From Shewanella psychrotolerans (lineage in GTDB: Bacteria; Pseudomonadota; Gammaproteobacteria; Enterobacterales; Shewanellaceae): a stretch of DNA of 64,000 bases. Both the position numbers and the translations under genes were made by a program. The notes under the pieces were generated by a model. The model did no database searches and was not told the DNA's origin. It saw nothing but the letters and a program-made list of their open reading frames with translations. Below, one piece after another: positions 1 through 9,089 of the stretch. The stretch is taken from assembly GCF_019457595.1 (NCBI RefSeq), contig NZ_CP080419.1, positions 4,030,001 through 4,094,000 of the forward strand, written 5' to 3'. Position 1 is the first letter of the stretch; every line of letters starts with the position of its first letter.

Positions 1-53
1 TGGATGATAGAAAGGTTGTTCCCTTTTCGCCAATGCCATTGGTATAAGGTGCA

Positions 54-2066
54 CTATTTTTTAAACATATCCCGAAGATTGGCAATATTGGCTTTGCCAG
101 ATTGAACTCGCTGCTGCTCCGTCTGCGCTGGCTTACGATTCTCCCAAATGAGATCATCTTGTGGCAGCTCCATCAAAAACCGACTCGGTTCACAGCGCAT
201 CACTTCACCAAACTGACGTCGCTCACGGCAGATCATAAACCACAGTTCCTTTTGAGCACGAGTGATCCCCACATAAGCTAAGCGCCTCTCCTCCTCGACG
301 TTGTCTTCATCGATACTGCTTTGATGGGGTAAGATTCGCTCTTCAACCCCAACCATGAACACATAAGGGAACTCTAGTCCCTTTGAGGCATGTAAAGTCA
401 TTAATTGAACCTGATCGCCAGCTTCATCTTCACTGTTACGTTCCATCATGTCACGCAGCGTTAATCGAGTGACCACCTCAGGCAGTGTCATCCCCTCATC
501 TAAGTCATCTCCTTGCAGCATCTCGGTCACCCAGCGATACAACTCCGAGATATTTTTCATCCGCATCTCTGCAGCTTTAGCACTGGTACTGGTTTCATAA
601 AGGTAATCTTCGTAATTAATATTACGAATGAGGTGTTTTACCGCCTCAACAGGCTCACCTCGATTAGCCTCTTCGCCAGTATCAACGATGAACTTACCAA
701 ACTGATATAGCGCCGACATCGCCGCTGGCGGTAGATGATGATTCAATTCCGATTGAAAAATAGCCTCAAACATAGAGATATGTTTCTCATTGGCATAATT
801 TCCCAATCGCTCCAATGTCGCGGGGCCTATACCTCGCTTAGGCAAGTTAACCACCCGTAAAAAAGCATTATCATCGTCGGGATTAACCACTAAACGCAGA
901 TACGCCATAATATCTTTGATCTCTGCTCGACCAAAGAAAGAGGTGCCACCACTTAACTTATAGGGAATACGGTTGGTCATTAACGCTCGTTCAAGTAAGC
1001 GCGATTGATGATTACCACGGTACAATATCGCGTAATCACCAAATTGAGTTCGCCCGACAAACTTATGCCGAATCATCTCGGCGACAACCCGTTCGGCCTC
1101 TTGTTCTTCATTGGCGGCCATCAGCACTCGAAGCGGTTCGCCATAGGCTAACTCACTGAATAATGATTTATCGTAAACATGGGGATTATTGGCAATCAAA
1201 ATATTGGCAGCACGCAAGATGCGCTGACTAGAGCGATAATTTTGCTCAAGCTTAATCAGCCTCAATGAAGGAAAGTCTTTGCCAAGCAATACTAAGTTTT
1301 GTGGTTTTGCTCCACGCCACGAGTATATAGATTGGTCATCGTCACCCACAACGGTGAATCGAGCGCGTTCGCCAACCAATAGCTTTACCAATTCATATTG
1401 GCTGGTGTTGGTGTCTTGATACTCATCCACCAACAAGTATTGAATCCGCTTCTGCCAACGCTCCCTTACCTCTTGGTTATGGCGCAACAACAGAGTAGGG
1501 ATAAGAATAAGATCATCAAAGTCGAGGGCGTTATAGGCCTTCATGTGCTGGGCATAACGCTGGTACAGCATAGCAAAAAGCTGCGACTGCTCATCTTTGG
1601 CTATCTTTCTCGCTTGCTCAGGAATAACCAGATCCCCTTTCCAGTTTGAGATAGCCGTTGTCAGCATTCTTAATAGATCTTTATCGCCATCAAGCTCATT
1701 CTCGGTTAACTCTTTTAATAGCGCCAAGGTGTCTTGATCATCAAATAAAGAGAAGCCCGGCTTAAGGCCGACTACCTTATATTCACGCTTGATGATCTCA
1801 AGCCCTAAGGTGTGGAAGGTTGAGATCCACAATCCACGTGCTTCTTTGCGTCCCATAGATTGGGCTACACGTTCCTTCATCTCTCGGGCTGCTTTATTGG
1901 TAAAGGTGACCGCAGCGATATTTCGCGCTTGATAACCACACTTTTGCACCAAATAGGCAATTTTGTTGATGATCACACGCGTCTTACCACTGCCTGCACC
2001 CGCAAGTACCAAACAAGGACCAGAAACATAGTGAACAGCATCATTTTGACCGGGATTGAGCTTCAT
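54..2066 (-). CDS. rep: ATP-dependent DNA helicase Rep
   Basis: Superfamily 1A 3'-5' DNA helicase of the Rep/UvrD/PcrA group, 670 aa, close to the usual length for Rep. Rep clears protein roadblocks and helps replication restart, acting in the cytoplasm at the fork. Visible motifs are the Walker A GAGSGKT at residues 23-29, the Walker B-type DEYQDTN near 215, the [13 protein letters not shown] motif near 240-250, and a late helicase motif of the type [14 protein letters not shown]. The N-terminus [11 protein letters not shown] is typical of Rep rather than UvrD. It is divergent from ubiK across a 161-bp shared upstream region. No terminator is visible in the 53 bases after its stop. Confidence 0.95.
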   Translation of the reverse strand: MKLNPGQNDAVHYVSGPCLVLAGAGSGKTRVIINKIAYLVQKCGYQARNIAAVTFTNKAAREMKERVAQSMGRKEARGLWISTFHTLGLEIIKREYKVVGLKPGFSLFDDQDTLALLKELTENELDGDKDLLRMLTTAISNWKGDLVIPEQARKIAKDEQSQLFAMLYQRYAQHMKAYNALDFDDLILIPTLLLRHNQEVRERWQKRIQYLLVDEYQDTNTSQYELVKLLVGERARFTVVGDDDQSIYSWRGAKPQNLVLLGKDFPSLRLIKLEQNYRSSQRILRAANILIANNPHVYDKSLFSELAYGEPLRVLMAANEEQEAERVVAEMIRHKFVGRTQFGDYAILYRGNHQSRLLERALMTNRIPYKLSGGTSFFGRAEIKDIMAYLRLVVNPDDDNAFLRVVNLPKRGIGPATLERLGNYANEKHISMFEAIFQSELNHHLPPAAMSALYQFGKFIVDTGEEANRGEPVEAVKHLIRNINYEDYLYETSTSAKAAEMRMKNISELYRWVTEMLQGDDLDEGMTLPEVVTRLTLRDMMERNSEDEAGDQVQLMTLHASKGLEFPYVFMVGVEERILPHQSSIDEDNVEEERRLAYVGITRAQKELWFMICRERRQFGEVMRCEPSRFLMELPQDDLIWENRKPAQTEQQRVQSGKANIANLRDMFKK

Positions 2067-2227
2067 GAGTTAACCATTACCACGCAGATAAAAAACATTT
2101 AAACCAGCGGAAGATCATACCAGAATCTCTCCCTCGCGATTGACAAAAAATCCAACTATCGATGTAAACTTAAAGCAGGTACAATTCTCAACCATATAGA
2201 TTTGATTAGCCAACAGCGGAATTAACA

Positions 2228-2482
2228 ATGATCAATCCAAAGAAAATCGAAGAAGTTGCCAAACAGCTTAGTGAAAACCTTCCAAGTGGTCTTAAGCAGT
2301 TTGCTGGCGAATTTGAAGAGAAGAGCAAACAAATCCTACAGAATCAGTTGATGAAACTAGATGTAGTCTCTCGTGAGGAGTTTGACGTACAACAACATGT
2401 ACTACTAAAAACCCGTGAAAAGCTAGAGACTCTACAAAAACAGGTTGATACCTTAGAAGCTAAGCTTAATCAAGCTGAATAA
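2228..2482 (+). CDS. ubiK: Ubiquinone biosynthesis accessory factor UbiK
   Basis: Small 84-aa protein of the YqiC/BMFP family, now UbiK. Known members form trimeric coiled coils, bind lipids and help the Ubi complex (with UbiJ) make ubiquinone under aerobic conditions. The sequence shows an amphipathic N-terminus (MINPKKIEEVAKQLSE), a central linker, and a C-terminal heptad-rich coiled coil from about residue 50 to 82. It is transcribed divergently from rep and followed at once by a good intrinsic terminator, so it is probably a single-gene unit. Confidence 0.88.
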   Translation: MINPKKIEEVAKQLSENLPSGLKQFAGEFEEKSKQILQNQLMKLDVVSREEFDVQQHVLLKTREKLETLQKQVDTLEAKLNQAE

Positions 2483-2504
2483 GTTTCTTAGCAATATAAA
2501 ACGA

Positions 2505-2528
2505 AAGGAGCGCAATGCGCTCTTTTTT
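2505..2528 (+). terminator. Intrinsic terminator of ubiK
   Basis: GAGCGC-AAT-GCGCTC hairpin followed directly by six T residues, about 25 bases after the ubiK stop. Confidence 0.85.
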
Positions 2529-2919
2529 ATTACCCTTATTTGACCACAAGTGCTCATCAGTCTGCCCACCTCTATAGACGAGCTTAAGGTTTAATGGCGG
2601 TATTTCCCCCGTGAACTGCCATTCAAGGGGATTTTCATGTTAACTCGCTTACTTAACGCTGGTGAGTGCGCTGACGCTCTTCTATCTAGAGCGATTATTT
2701 TTGTACAAGTAGATTAGCCTAGGCTGTACTTATTATGCTATCAGCCGCAACCCCACGGCTTTCAATCTCTACCTATAATGGCCAGTATCGTCGCCAGTCG
2801 CCAGTCGCCAGTCGCCAGCGAAGCATGCTGCTCGGCTCCCGATTAATCACACTCACCGACACTAGCCTAGCCCAACACCCTGCTTATAGGTTAGCCTAGT
2901 GCTTTTGAGGGGGAAATTG
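2529..2919. other. Intergenic region with a heptamer repeat
   Basis: About 390 bases between the ubiK terminator and the PgpB-like gene. I find no convincing ORF or RNA gene. It contains the four-copy heptamer at 2791-2818, and must hold the promoter of the downstream PgpB-Lrp pair. Confidence 0.6.
2791..2818. repeat. Heptamer tandem repeat, 4 x TCGCCAG
   Basis: Four perfect consecutive copies of the 7-bp unit TCGCCAG, flanked by near-matching bases. It lies about 100 bp before the PgpB-like start codon, outside any gene. The unit is a rotation of CCAGTCG, which is duplicated in the frameshifted LysR gene at 42611-42624. Confidence 0.9.
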
Positions 2920-3654
2920 ATGCCAAAGACTCCATTGTTCAAACTACTGCTTCTCTGGGGCGGTTTAACTTTGATTCCCGCCGCCGTTTACCTCAGCGGC
3001 CTGACAATGTTTCCTCTACTGGATCTCAGCTCTTTTAGGGCACAAGTAGCCTATGGTCTCACCAGTTCGGGGACGTCTCCCTATGGCATCTTGACCGTCT
3101 TAGCGGTACTCCTGCTCTGCTTCTTACGCCTGCGTGGCCGATACTTCGCACCGCTGGTATTAAGCGTCTCTCTGGCCATGGGCCTCAGCTTAGGGCTAAA
3201 TCATTTTCTAAAGCCTCACTTCGCTGAAGCCAGACCCAATGTGCAATTTCTGGCGGAAACCCAAGGCTTGCCTATAAAGCAGTTTTATCAAGCGCCGAAC
3301 GACATGCGACGAGAGATCATGGCGCACAGCTTGGCATCCTTACCTTCACAAGAGATGCACTTATCGGCCAATATTCGCCACCACTGGCAGCAAGAGGTGG
3401 GGTTTTCGTTTCCCTCTGGTCACACTCTGTTCGCGGTGACATTGACCCTGGTTATTAGTTATTTTCTGCTGTTATCGCAACATGTTTTGCTACCGTCTCT
3501 GTTATGCTTATGGGCGATAGCAATGGGGTTTAGCCGTATGTTGCTCGGCATGCATTGGCCACAAGATATTTTGGCCGCCACCTTACTCGGTGGCCTGATC
3601 GCCCTCACCTCTTTGCTGACCATAGAAAAATGGCGCGCCATCAGGCATAGCTAA
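2920..3654 (+). CDS. PAP2-family membrane phosphatase, PgpB-like
   Basis: Integral inner-membrane phosphatase of 244 aa, similar in length to E. coli PgpB (254 aa), which dephosphorylates phosphatidylglycerophosphate and undecaprenyl pyrophosphate. All three PAP2 signature motifs are present: K-x6-RP at about residues 98-106, PSGH at 165-168, and SR-x5-HWPQD at about 205-216. Several hydrophobic segments surround them. I chose the ATG at 2920, which has a GAGGGGG ribosome site 6-7 bases upstream, over the in-frame GTG at 2899. An Lrp-type gene follows after 25 bp. Substrate choice among lipid pyrophosphates cannot be read from sequence. Confidence 0.8.
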   Translation: MPKTPLFKLLLLWGGLTLIPAAVYLSGLTMFPLLDLSSFRAQVAYGLTSSGTSPYGILTVLAVLLLCFLRLRGRYFAPLVLSVSLAMGLSLGLNHFLKPHFAEARPNVQFLAETQGLPIKQFYQAPNDMRREIMAHSLASLPSQEMHLSANIRHHWQQEVGFSFPSGHTLFAVTLTLVISYFLLLSQHVLLPSLLCLWAIAMGFSRMLLGMHWPQDILAATLLGGLIALTSLLTIEKWRAIRHS

Positions 3655-3679
3655 GGTTTCACTTTTTCCGGCAACCAAC

Positions 3680-4183
3680 ATGACAAAACTACAACTCGAT
3701 AAGATAGATATTCAGATTCTCAAGCTATTGCAAACCCATGGACGCTTGGCCAATCAAGAGTTAGCCGCGAGCGTAGGCCTGTCACCTTCACCCTGTTCAC
3801 GCCGGGTTAAGGCAATGGAAGAGGCCGGGATCATTTCCGGTTATGCCACCCTAGTCGATGCCAACTACTTCGATCTCACGCTAACCGCCTATGTTCAAGT
3901 CCGCCTGGAAAAACACACCCAAACGATTCTCGATGATTTTGAACAGGCAATAGATAGCTACGACGAAGTGCTCGAGTGCGCCCTACTGACAGGTAGCGAC
4001 GCCGATTATCAGTTAAAAGTATTGGTCAAAAACATGGACACCTTTAAGCACTTTTTGCTGACGAAACTTACCAGCAGTCCACATATCGCCGGCATACGCT
4101 CAAGCTTCGTCCTTAAGCAGGTCAAAAACCGCACTGCGATTCCACTGCCTCAAATCGATGAGCAGATTAATGAGATAACTTGA
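3680..4183 (+). CDS. Lrp/AsnC family transcriptional regulator
   Basis: A 167-aa regulator with an N-terminal AsnC-type winged helix (LDKIDIQILKLLQTHGR, then a recognition helix around LSPSPCSRRVKAMEEAG) and a C-terminal RAM/ACT-like ligand-binding domain. Length is normal for the family. Members sense amino acids and bind DNA as dimers to octamers. The next gene on the same strand, 237 bp downstream, is an amino-acid-type sodium symporter, a likely target; that link is inferred from position only. It is not Lrp itself, since it diverges from the highly conserved Lrp sequence. Confidence 0.85.
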   Translation: MTKLQLDKIDIQILKLLQTHGRLANQELAASVGLSPSPCSRRVKAMEEAGIISGYATLVDANYFDLTLTAYVQVRLEKHTQTILDDFEQAIDSYDEVLECALLTGSDADYQLKVLVKNMDTFKHFLLTKLTSSPHIAGIRSSFVLKQVKNRTAIPLPQIDEQINEIT

Positions 4184-4255
4184 TAGATTGCACAAAATTT
4201 CATTTATTTTGCCGCGCAATCCTATCGCGTCTGCCGGACTCACAGCCTCAGCTAT

Positions 4256-4298
4256 GCAATAAATGCCTAACCGAAGCCGTTTAACGGCAATTTATTGC
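4256..4298 (+). terminator. Probable terminator after the Lrp-type gene
   Basis: Long imperfect inverted repeat: GCAATAAAT-GCC at the left pairs with GGC-ATTTATTGC at the right, enclosing a second GC-rich hairpin. TTAGTTTT follows. It sits 70 bases after the stop codon. Confidence 0.5.
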
Positions 4299-4370
4299 TT
4301 AGTTTTAAAATTAGTTGAAATAGTTTCAAGTCACACCTTGGCCTTACGACATTTATCGCCCTTGACCCAC

Positions 4371-4376
4371 TATAAT
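4371..4376 (+). promoter_or_regulatory. Candidate -10 box for the NSS transporter
   Basis: Perfect TATAAT 45 bases before the start codon at 4421. A hexamer of type GACATT lies 17 bp upstream, a poor -35, so activation by the adjacent Lrp-type regulator is conceivable. Confidence 0.35.
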
Positions 4377-4420
4377 AAAGAACTATGATGCGCCCTCTTT
4401 AGCACAGAGGTGAGGTACAA

Positions 4421-5779
4421 ATGAGCGCGAAAGATACGGGACACTTCAGCTCCCGCATAGGTTTTATCATGGCTGCGGCGGGCTCCGCCGTTGGGGTCGG
4501 AAATATCTGGGGATTCCCCACTCAGGCAGCCACCCATGGTGGCGGTGCCTTCCTATTGGTATACCTGGTGCTCATCTTTATCTTGGGCTATCCCATGTTG
4601 GTCGCCGAACTTATGATAGGCCGCCATGGCCAGACCAATCCCGCAGATGCCATGGCCAAGTTAGGCAGCAGTTCATTAAGTCGCGGCTTGGGTAAAGCCA
4701 TAGGCTTCGCCTCAATCATCACCGCGACCCTCATCTGCACTTTTTACAGCATATTATCAGGCTGGTTTGTCAGTTTTACCTTAGCACCTATAGCTCAACT
4801 CATGGGATCAGAGCGCTTATCGCAATGGCTAATGGCCTTCTCGTTAGAGCGTAATTTACTCTTTAGCTTACTCTTCATGCTAATGGTGGTTCTGGTGATC
4901 CGCCAAGGGGTGCAGCAAGGCATAGAGCTGTGGTCTAAACGTCTCATGCCCTTACTGCTGGTGATCTTAGTATTAGGGGTTGGCTATATTCTGATGCAAC
5001 CAGGGGCCAGCGAAGGGCTGAGAGTCCTGCTACTGCCAAACTTTGACAACATTTGGGAACCGCAAGTACTGATCGGTGCCTTGGGGCAAACCTTCTTCTC
5101 GCTGACTGTGGGGACAGGTGCCATGATGGTCTACGGCGCCTACTTGAATCAGCAAGAAAATGTGGCCAAGCTGACCGCTTATGTCACCCTAACCGATACC
5201 AGCGTGGCCTTTCTTGCAGCCTTGATGATCATCCCCGCCATGTACGTGGCACACCACAATGGGGTCGAGATCTTCGCCGCAGACGGTAGCCTGCTAAATG
5301 CCGACACCCTAGTATTTACCGTATTACCGGCGCTTTTCGACAGCTTGGGCAGTAACTTAGGGCAGATTATTGCGATTATCTTCTTCATTTTGATGACCAT
5401 AGCAGGGCTAACATCGGCTATCTCTATCGTCGAAGTGCCCACCAGCTATATCGTTGAAAAAACCAAGATCAATCGTCACCGCGCCACCTACCTAGTCGGT
5501 ACCGTCATCGCACTGCTGGCAACAATTATGGTGTTTAATTTTGATGCCCTATTTGGATTGGTGATCACCTTGACCACGGAGCGAGCACAACCTTTCATTG
5601 CACTGGGTATCGCCTTGTATACCGGCTGGGTATGGCACAGAAATAGTCTGCTCAGCTCCATTGCCGCCCAAGAAGGCGTTAACCTAGAAGGATTCTTTTG
5701 GCGCATGTGGCCTATCTACGTTAAATATGTCTGCCCAGTGCTAATCCTGGCCATCATATTGCAGCTATTAACCGCCTAA
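4421..5779 (+). CDS. Sodium:neurotransmitter symporter (SNF/NSS) family transporter
   Basis: Inner-membrane sodium-coupled transporter of 452 aa, probably for an amino acid or related amine. The N-terminal signature FSSRIGFIMAAAGSAVGVGNIWGFP is the unwound TM1 sodium/substrate site found in LeuT and TnaT. About 11-12 hydrophobic segments follow. A GAGGT ribosome site precedes the ATG. The upstream Lrp/AsnC gene on the same strand suggests control by an amino acid. Substrate is not predictable here: bacterial members carry tryptophan, leucine, alanine and others. Confidence 0.85.
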   Translation: MSAKDTGHFSSRIGFIMAAAGSAVGVGNIWGFPTQAATHGGGAFLLVYLVLIFILGYPMLVAELMIGRHGQTNPADAMAKLGSSSLSRGLGKAIGFASIITATLICTFYSILSGWFVSFTLAPIAQLMGSERLSQWLMAFSLERNLLFSLLFMLMVVLVIRQGVQQGIELWSKRLMPLLLVILVLGVGYILMQPGASEGLRVLLLPNFDNIWEPQVLIGALGQTFFSLTVGTGAMMVYGAYLNQQENVAKLTAYVTLTDTSVAFLAALMIIPAMYVAHHNGVEIFAADGSLLNADTLVFTVLPALFDSLGSNLGQIIAIIFFILMTIAGLTSAISIVEVPTSYIVEKTKINRHRATYLVGTVIALLATIMVFNFDALFGLVITLTTERAQPFIALGIALYTGWVWHRNSLLSSIAAQEGVNLEGFFWRMWPIYVKYVCPVLILAIILQLLTA

Positions 5780-5825
5780 AAATAGGGGCAAGAATACCGC
5801 CTGAACCTGATTTCCAGATAGATGT

Positions 5826-5849
5826 CGAGGGTGATTTTAATCGCCCTCG
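5826..5849. terminator. Hairpin after the NSS transporter
   Basis: Ten-base stem CGAGGGTGAT / ATCGCCCTCG with a TTTA loop, 47 bases after the stop codon. There is no T-run after it, so it may be an mRNA 3'-end stabiliser rather than a true intrinsic terminator. Confidence 0.45.
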
Positions 5850-6372
5850 TCATAAGCCATCGCTAACGGTGCAACTTGTCGCTCCAACGACTTGTATTTA
5901 GCGCCGAGCAGGCGTATATTTTTTAGCCAACGTTAACATTATTTGTTGGCGCAGACAGGCAGATCTTACTGACATAAATGAATATTTCATGACAGCACAA
6001 GCGGTGAAATAGCATCATCTATGCAGAGCTGATACTGTGCTAGCCAGAGACTGTTAAAGAGGGTTGTCTTGCAGTTGCAGTCACCCTCACCACTTTTAGT
6101 TTAAAGTTGGCAGCAAGGATGCCTATAAAAGGAGCTTATATGTGCAGCCCAATACACATAAACTTAATCTTACAGAGTCTTACCCCTACTCTTCCCTTCA
6201 TAAAGAAACGAAAGACCACCCACGCATAGCAATGCTCTTTTAAAGCCTGCACCAAACATTATCTATTATGTTTTAGGGCAGCAGAGAGATTTCTATATCT
6301 CGCTCTTTAGCGAGTAAAACTGATCACGACAGATAGGCAGCGTCTTTGCTTATCTCATAAGGAAATGAACTC
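5850..6372. other. Intergenic region, no firm gene
   Basis: About 520 bases between the transporter hairpin and the amidohydrolase. No RNA gene recognised. One 29-codon ORF at 6140-6229 (+) starts MCSPIHINL and has a well-spaced AAAAGGAG ribosome site, but resembles nothing known to me and is not called as a gene. The amidohydrolase promoter should lie near the 3' end. Confidence 0.5.
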
Positions 6373-7710
6373 ATGAAGAAAATAGTAGGCTTATTGGCCT
6401 CGTTAACATTAGTTTTCAGTAGTAATGCGCTTTTCGCGGAAGAAACGAGTAACGTGACTTTATTTACTAACGTCAATGTATTCGACGGCGTTAACGAAAA
6501 GCTCATCCAAAATGCGAATGTTGTCGTAACAGGGAATTTAATCACCGAAGTCTCTACCGAACCTCTCGCCGTTGCAGGCGGAAAGGTCATCGATGGTGGC
6601 GGCCGCACCATGATACCCGGATTGATTGACGCCCATTGGCACACCTCTTACTGCTGTACAGCGCAAAGTACGGTTATTACTGGTGATATTCTGGAGATCG
6701 CCATTCGTGGTGCACTCGGTTCCGAAGAGACTTTGCTCAGGGGATTTACCACGGTACGAGATGTGGGTGGCAATCCGTTCTCAACCAAGAAATTAATCGA
6801 TGCGGGTGAGCTGATCGGGCCCAGAATCTTTCCTTCTGGCCCTCCAATCACACAAACCGGTGGCCATCTTGACTATCGCCCCTACCAAGCGGTCCCCTCA
6901 AATCCCGCTGACTCACTCTGGTATTGGTATAAAAATGCTATGATGTTGCAGGCAGACGGCGTACCAGAAGTCATACTGCGCACCCGCGAAGTGATGCGTA
7001 TGGGCGCCAGCCAGATCAAAATCGCCGCTGGCGGAGGTGTGTCTTCCCTATATGATCCTCTGGATGTACGACAATACACCAAGGCAGAACTTGAAGCCTT
7101 CGTCGAAGTGGCAGAAACCTATAATACCTACGTGCTTGCGCATATCTTTACCGATGAAGCCGCGCAGGTAGCGGTCGAAGCGGGCGTCAAGTCAATTGAA
7201 CATGGCAACTTGCTCAGTGAAAAAACCTTGAAGCTGATGAAGAAAAAAGGCGCTTGGCTGTCAGTTCAACCCATTATCAACGATGATGATGCCATTCAAT
7301 TTGACAACCCCGTCAGCACTAAGAAGTTTATAGAAGTCACTGAGGGTACTGATCGTGTCATCGAACTCGCTAAAAAGTTAGGAGTCAAAATGGCTTGGGG
7401 CACTGACATGCTTTTCGATAAAGAATTAGCGCGCAAGCAAGGTACTTTTGTCGCCAAGATGAAGCGCTGGTTTACTCCTTACGAGATCATGAAGATGGTG
7501 ACCTCGAATAACGCAGAATTACTCACTCTAGCCGGTCCACGCACTCCCTATAAACAAGGGCTTCTCGGTGAGGTGCGTAAGGGCGCCTATGCAGATCTGA
7601 TCTTAGTCAATGGTAACCCACTGAAGGATATTGACCTTATTAGCGATGCAGCCACTAACTTCGACCTGATCATGAAAGATGGGAAGATCTTTAAAAATAA
7701 GCTGGACTAA
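6373..7710 (+). CDS. Secreted metal-dependent amidohydrolase
   Basis: 445-aa member of the amidohydrolase superfamily, imidazolonepropionase-like/Xaa-Pro dipeptidase-like branch. A Sec signal peptide covers about residues 1-22 (MKKIVGLLASLTLVFSSNALFA), so it acts in the periplasm or outside. Metal-site motifs are visible: DAHWH (HxH), a Lys in QIKIAAGGG, His in LAHIFTDEA, His in SIEHGNLLS, and Asp in WGTDMLF. Related enzymes are carboxypeptidases that cleave X-Pro, X-Lys or X-Arg, so substrate is uncertain. An AAGGAAATGAACTC ribosome region precedes the ATG. It is flanked by long intergenic stretches and appears monocistronic. Confidence 0.82.
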   Translation: MKKIVGLLASLTLVFSSNALFAEETSNVTLFTNVNVFDGVNEKLIQNANVVVTGNLITEVSTEPLAVAGGKVIDGGGRTMIPGLIDAHWHTSYCCTAQSTVITGDILEIAIRGALGSEETLLRGFTTVRDVGGNPFSTKKLIDAGELIGPRIFPSGPPITQTGGHLDYRPYQAVPSNPADSLWYWYKNAMMLQADGVPEVILRTREVMRMGASQIKIAAGGGVSSLYDPLDVRQYTKAELEAFVEVAETYNTYVLAHIFTDEAAQVAVEAGVKSIEHGNLLSEKTLKLMKKKGAWLSVQPIINDDDAIQFDNPVSTKKFIEVTEGTDRVIELAKKLGVKMAWGTDMLFDKELARKQGTFVAKMKRWFTPYEIMKMVTSNNAELLTLAGPRTPYKQGLLGEVRKGAYADLILVNGNPLKDIDLISDAATNFDLIMKDGKIFKNKLD

Positions 7711-8215
7711 ATCGTCAGCAGCGACACAAGACTTGCGAAAGCAAAACTGGTGAAGCCAAAGACAGTACTCCACAACAGCCTGGTTATAGCAATATGACTA
7801 GGCTTTTCTTTAACCTTCTAACTCAAAACAGTAGCCAAGTCATATCAATCAATATAAGAAAGTGATCTACTCAGCGTGTTTTTGTGCAACTCATTCAAGG
7901 CAAATGGATACTGCAATGGTTGTTCCTTTGTGAGGGCATTCAACACAGATTACCCTAGCAAACAGTGATTACTTTACACTGGCTAGTTTATATATGCTCG
8001 TGGTTACAAACTTAACGACCTCATTCCGTTATGCATCATCATTGAACAAGTTTTTAATCGGCAAGCATACTTTGCGCAGCCGCGCTCCTCTATTGGCAAA
8101 ATCGAAATAAGCCGCCAATTACTACTACTCAGGCACCCGCCCCCTATACAGCCAAAGTTCTTCCAAGAACACCAGCTAGTCAGACTTCTGCTCACATCAG
8201 CTAATATAAATCGAT
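7711..8215. other. Intergenic region with a partial repeat element
   Basis: About 505 bases between the amidohydrolase and the hsp20 terminator. It contains a truncated copy of the MITE-like element at 7841-7936. A 63-codon minus-strand ORF at 8004-8195 shows no family resemblance or ribosome site and is not called. Confidence 0.55.
7841..7936. repeat. Partial MITE-like repeat (one half)
   Basis: Matches the reverse complement of the right half of the full element at 59682-59865. Shared blocks include CTCAGCGTGTTT, GCAACTCATTCAAGGCAA and CCTTTGTGAGG (one base different in the full copy). Similarity stops after about 95 bases, so the second half and its terminal repeat are missing. Confidence 0.75.
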
Positions 8216-8243
8216 AAAAAAGGCGCCCAATTTGACGCCTTTT
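8216..8243 (-). terminator. Intrinsic terminator of the hsp20 gene
   Basis: On the minus strand AAAAGGCG pairs with CGCCTTTT around a 10-base loop and ends in a T-run. It lies about 22 bases past the hsp20 stop. Confidence 0.8.
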
Positions 8244-8264
8244 GGCTGACTTTCGATTGACTTA

Positions 8265-8735
8265 CTACTCATGAAAAGCCACTTTTACTTTTTTCGCATC
8301 TTGTTGTAGCTCTGCTGGCTTAGGCACATGAATCGCCAATACCCCTTTCTTATATTGAGCGGTGATCTGCTCGGCATCGAGGTTGAAGCCTAGCGGGATC
8401 TGGCGTAGGAAAGACCCAAATGAGCGCTCTCTCAAGTGATAGCCTTTTTCATCTTTCTCCTGCTCATTATGTTTCTCACCACTAATAATGAGGTAGTTGC
8501 CTCGAATATCCACATTGATATCCTTTTCATTCATATCGGGAAGTTCCGCTTTGATCTCGATATATTCGGCACTCTCTTTCACATCTATTGCAGGCATAAC
8601 GCCAAGCTCTGCACGGGTATTTGGCCACGTCGTTAACCAATCTTTGGCAAAGTCATCAAACACATTATCTAACCGCGACTGTAATGCCGTGCGTGGATCA
8701 TCTTTATGAAAGATTGAGGGAAAAAATGATTTCAT
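8265..8735 (-). CDS. Small heat shock protein, Hsp20/alpha-crystallin family
   Basis: ATP-independent holdase chaperone of 156 aa that binds unfolding proteins. The N-terminal arm (MKSFFPSIFHKDD) is followed by an alpha-crystallin domain from about residue 47 to 140, with typical strands (YIEIKAELPDMNEKDINVDI, YHLRERSFGSFLRQIPLP-type region, ITAQYKKGVLAIHVPK). I chose the ATG at 8735 because it has a near-perfect AAAGGAGTT ribosome site; a longer reading frame upstream has none. It is a class A type Hsp20 rather than an IbpA/B type. I could not find a clear sigma-32 promoter. It is monocistronic, ending at a strong terminator. Confidence 0.9.
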   Translation of the reverse strand: MKSFFPSIFHKDDPRTALQSRLDNVFDDFAKDWLTTWPNTRAELGVMPAIDVKESAEYIEIKAELPDMNEKDINVDIRGNYLIISGEKHNEQEKDEKGYHLRERSFGSFLRQIPLGFNLDAEQITAQYKKGVLAIHVPKPAELQQDAKKVKVAFHE

Positions 8736-9089
8736 CACAAACTCCTTTGTTGGCTCGCATCGCCTTAAACAAGGCTGATGCAGAGGATTTACGAACAGCC
8801 TAAAGCGCAAGCCCTCTAGGCTTCCTTAACCCTTATTTTAGTTGCTGCCAACGTAGGTAAAAAACAATTGCCGACCTCTTTAAGCTAGATCAATCATCCC
8901 TCAAAAAGCGCTATACTCGACCTAAAAAAGGCACACTTTATGCGCATCAAAACACAAGAACAGAAACGCCATAAACCAATGATTAACATTATTTTTTATT
9001 GAAATAATTAGTCGCTAGGCGTATTTTACGTTAACTGATTTTTTCGATACTTTTTTAATTTTTTTGAAACGAACCTAAGGACCCCACGC
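8736..9089. other. Divergent promoter region
   Basis: About 350 bases between the divergent hsp20 and small membrane protein genes. AT-rich blocks around 8990-9060 are suitable for promoters. I see no RNA gene, repeat or ORF that I would support. Confidence 0.4.

Noticed and set aside
8004..8195. 63-codon minus-strand ORF in the gap before hsp20
   Set aside because: No ribosome site and no recognisable motifs.
8736..8960. Sigma-32 promoter for hsp20
   Set aside because: No convincing CTTGAA/CCCCAT pair at the right spacing.
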